A DNA stretch of 20,990 nt from Paramacrobiotus richtersi. Its lineage: Eukaryota > Tardigrada > Eutardigrada > Parachela > Macrobiotidae. The notes beneath the pieces are model-generated. The model searched no databases. It had not been told where the DNA came from and worked only from the letters and a program-made list of their open reading frames with translations. The stretch is taken from contig JAQGAU010001166.1 of assembly GCA_034698045.1 (NCBI GenBank), positions 1-20,990 on the forward strand, written 5' to 3'. The translations under genes and the position numbers were made by a program. Position 1 is the first letter of the stretch, and every line of letters starts with the position of its first letter. Positions 18,854 to 20,990 of this stretch are shown one piece after another.

Positions 18854-18959
18854 GAATGGTTGAAAGACTACGACACCTTCCATCACATTACGCGTTTTAC
18901 TTTTTCAAGAATTGTTTGCAATGCCAAAGCTGGTGTACCTGCTTCGCACGAGTCCTTAA

Positions 18960-19428
18960 CATTACGAATGCCCGGAAGTAAAGTTCTCAGAGAATTTGAT
19001 GGGGTCCTACGTGCAGCTGTCCAGACATTAACCTGCATCAACTTCTCTGACAACCTTTGGCGGCTGCTGAAGTTACCGGTTTGGAGAGCAGAGGATCATA
19101 GTGTCTCTTGACCAGACCAGACAATATTTCTATTGCCTTACAACCTTTGCTTATCAAGAAACTTGCATAAACTACAATCTTCAGTTGCGCGATTCTGGCC
19201 TGCACCAAATGGGTAAACGCAGTTAAATGAATAACAGTCCGTCATCGACCTGATAAAAATACTCCATACGAATTACATCACCATGTCTGACATGGCTGAG
19301 AGTTTACCATACCGTATTCTGCCACAGTTTTAGTTGACTTTTTCAGAAAGCTCGTGACAGGAACATTTTCAGTCATTCGATCACTAACAACTGACTTAAG
19401 TTGACCGATACATGCCACTGCCGCCATT
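18960..19428 (-). repeat. Duplicated 3' flank of copy E
   Basis: Counterpart of 8490-9021 and 11938-12407, following the stop of copy E. Shared blocks include CTTGACCAGACCAGACAA (also after copy C), GTTGCGCGATT, CACAGTTTTAGTTGACTTT and GACAGGAACATTTT. A plus-strand open frame here (18860-19111) is not conserved in the other two flanks and is not called as a gene. Confidence 0.7.
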
Positions 19429-20981
19429 TTAAATATTAATTCGTAGCACTTTGATCACTTCACATTTTTCAGCTTGAGTGACCTTATGGCAATTCCTAGC
19501 GTTTCTGGCGCATTTTGAATCTTCCCCGTGGATCTTCCTGTGGATTTCCCAGGCTTCTTTAAAGAAGTCGAAACAAGGCATCGAATTGTCGATCAGATCA
19601 GCTAGTAACTGACGCGCCTCTTCTTTTGTGGCGGCAACCTTTTCCATTCCTCGCAGTTTTCTTATAAACTCGAGAAGACAAATCCCGGCTCTCATCAGAA
19701 AATACGCGCGGCGACTGTGGTATCGCGGGATAACTTTTCTGCAAAACCTTGTCGATCAAAACCTTCTCGACGAAGCAAAACCTGAGAGTGACCTTAACAC
19801 GAACAAGGTACAACAAAATGAATACCTACCGAGCACAGCTGACTACTGCTTTCGACAGTTCCCATGCTTCTGCGAGGCGACCATCCTTTCCATAATTCGC
19901 GATCCCGTGCCAGCCGACAAGAAAACGGATGTGAGCATCAGCGTACAAGATTCCCGAGCTATCTATTTCTTCCCGAAGTGCAGTCTCCAAGGCAAGCGCC
20001 TGCTGTTCATTGATCTCACCCATTCTGAACAGTGTCCGGATTTCATCCAACCTGTTTACAAACCCCTCGACCTGTTGTAGTCGGTCAGCACTGGTAATCG
20101 CTCCGCACTGTGAGCACGGTACAAGTGCGCGCTCATCACTTGGGATACGCTCCGTACAGCCGGGGGTCACGCATTTCAGAGGGTTGATTTCCGCGTCCTA
20201 GTATTCGGCAACTTACTGTTACAGCATTCTTCACTCAAACATTACCAAGTCAATCGGGATATAGCGATAATCTTCATCACACTTACGTAAGCAGGAGTGC
20301 ATCTGCGACAGTCACATGGGCGGTGGTAGATTTTCTGGAATAATCGTCGACGTTCCGTCGGCGTTACGAAGGACGGATCGCACGATCCATCCAGCAGTTC
20401 ACTAAACCGCAGCTACAACGCATCGAAATGGTTCAAAGCGTTATAAAACAACACGGAACTTTGGGTTAACATAATCGCTACAATAGCCTAAGAACAATCC
20501 CAAACCACAAATGCAACGTAGAACATACGTCATTCAGTCCTGTGTGTTGAGCAATATCCTCCGTAGCGTGAATAACAAACTCCCGTCCGCGGAAGCCTAG
20601 GGCAACGTTGCTATCCAAGCACACCGGTGTCATGGCCCGGAAGGGCGCTTCCGGAATGATTACTGCTCCAATAACGTTCGTTTCAGCGCCAGGGCCCAGG
20701 ATAGGGAAGGCATTGTACTCAGTGAGTCTGACGAAATGTACAAGTTCAAGCTGCGAGCGGAATGGGTTGAACACTGGGAATAACTGTTCGGGAGGAGTTT
20801 TCTCCAACCTGTAGTTTAGAGCAATATCTGGGTACTTAATCTGCATCCGGTTTTGATATTTTTACATTTCAAAATCAAAGAAGGATCCGCGCTCTTCGTT
20901 CGCTGGATAGCAGGGAAGCGAATCCACAATTTCGCGGGCTGTTTTCGTTCCCAGTCCGTCAAGGTTATGCCGGTTATTGTT
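19429..20981 (-). CDS. SMYD-like protein, copy E (partial, exons 3 to 7)
   Basis: Minus-strand exons 20981-20866, 20808-20529, 20412-20287, 20197-19830 and 19738-19429 (TAA), one open frame of 399 codons plus stop. The MYND exons 1-2 lie beyond the right edge. Exon 3 has LGTKTAREIVDSLPCY; exon 4 the SET core with YNAFPIL, then MTPVCLDSN, where the tryptophan of the other copies is leucine. Exon 5 begins LRFSELL, replacing the LRY/LHY/LEY tyrosine of the other copies by phenylalanine, and keeps the post-SET CDCRRC. Exon 6 has the four-cysteine knuckle (CVTPGC, CSQC); exon 7 has DNSMPCFDFFKEAWEIHRK. It is close to copy B in exons 3-6 and to the orphan exon at 5562-5907 in exon 7. Probably functional, but whether the missing 5' end is intact cannot be seen. 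Confidence 0.85.
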
Positions 20982-20990
20982 CTACAAAGC

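Noticed and set aside
18860-19111. 83-codon plus-strand frame ending LKLPVWRAEDHSVS
   Set aside because: The homologous flanks of B and C do not keep this frame or peptide, so it is not under coding constraint.
19628-20080. 150-codon plus-strand open frame over exons 6-7 of copy E
   Set aside because: Antisense shadow spanning two exons and an intron of copy E; no recognisable domain.

Overview
This is a piece of an animal (metazoan) genome. The genes are split by short GT-AG introns, polyadenylation-type hexamers occur, and almost all coding signal belongs to one eukaryotic family: SMYD-like proteins (SET domain interrupted by a MYND zinc finger). No bacterial operon features, rRNA, tRNA or CRISPR array were seen. 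Short introns, moderate GC and a lineage-specific SMYD expansion would suit a small ecdysozoan such as a tardigrade, but the species cannot be fixed from the sequence.

Layout. Positions 1-1494 hold the 3' end of an unrecognised plus-strand gene built from repeated, exon-sized modules. It ends in two small terminal exons, followed by AATAAA at 1673. Copy A (plus, about 1864-4622) is a seven-exon SMYD-like gene with an unresolved 5' end. Positions 5562-7801 are a scrambled cemetery of SMYD exons on both strands: exon 7 (minus), exon 6 (plus), exons 3-4 (plus, with a stop and a 4-base insertion) and exons 1-2 (minus). Copy B (minus, 11216-9022) is intact, seven exons, 510 aa. Copy C (minus, 13977-12408) keeps part of exon 4 and exons 5-7 but has lost exons 1-3; its flanks match those of B, so B and C are head-to-tail tandem duplicates. 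A frameshifted exon-7 relic lies near 15000. Copy D (minus, 18046-15524) is intact, seven exons, 516 aa. An exon-2 relic lies at 18787-18853. Copy E (minus, 20981-19429) enters from the right edge and shows exons 3-7, all open.

All copies share one architecture: a MYND finger split across exons 1/2 (C-x2-C-x9-C-x2-C-x5-C-x3-C-x8-H-x3-C), a variable exon 2, a SET core in exon 4, a post-SET CxCxxC in exon 5, an extra four-cysteine knuckle in exon 6 and a helical C-terminal region in exons 6-7. Intron phases (0,0,2,0,0,2) are identical. The C-terminal exon splits the copies into an A/D type and a B/C/E/F type.

The most interesting point is that the SET core lacks the usual SAM-binding NHS(C) motif. 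At that place all copies carry a [S/T]-[A/P]-V-C-[W/L]-[D/N]-x-N signature. The amino terminus also starts after the point where the G-x-G-L SAM-binding turn should be. The array therefore looks like a locally expanding family of SMYD proteins that keep their zinc-binding scaffold but have probably lost methyltransferase activity.
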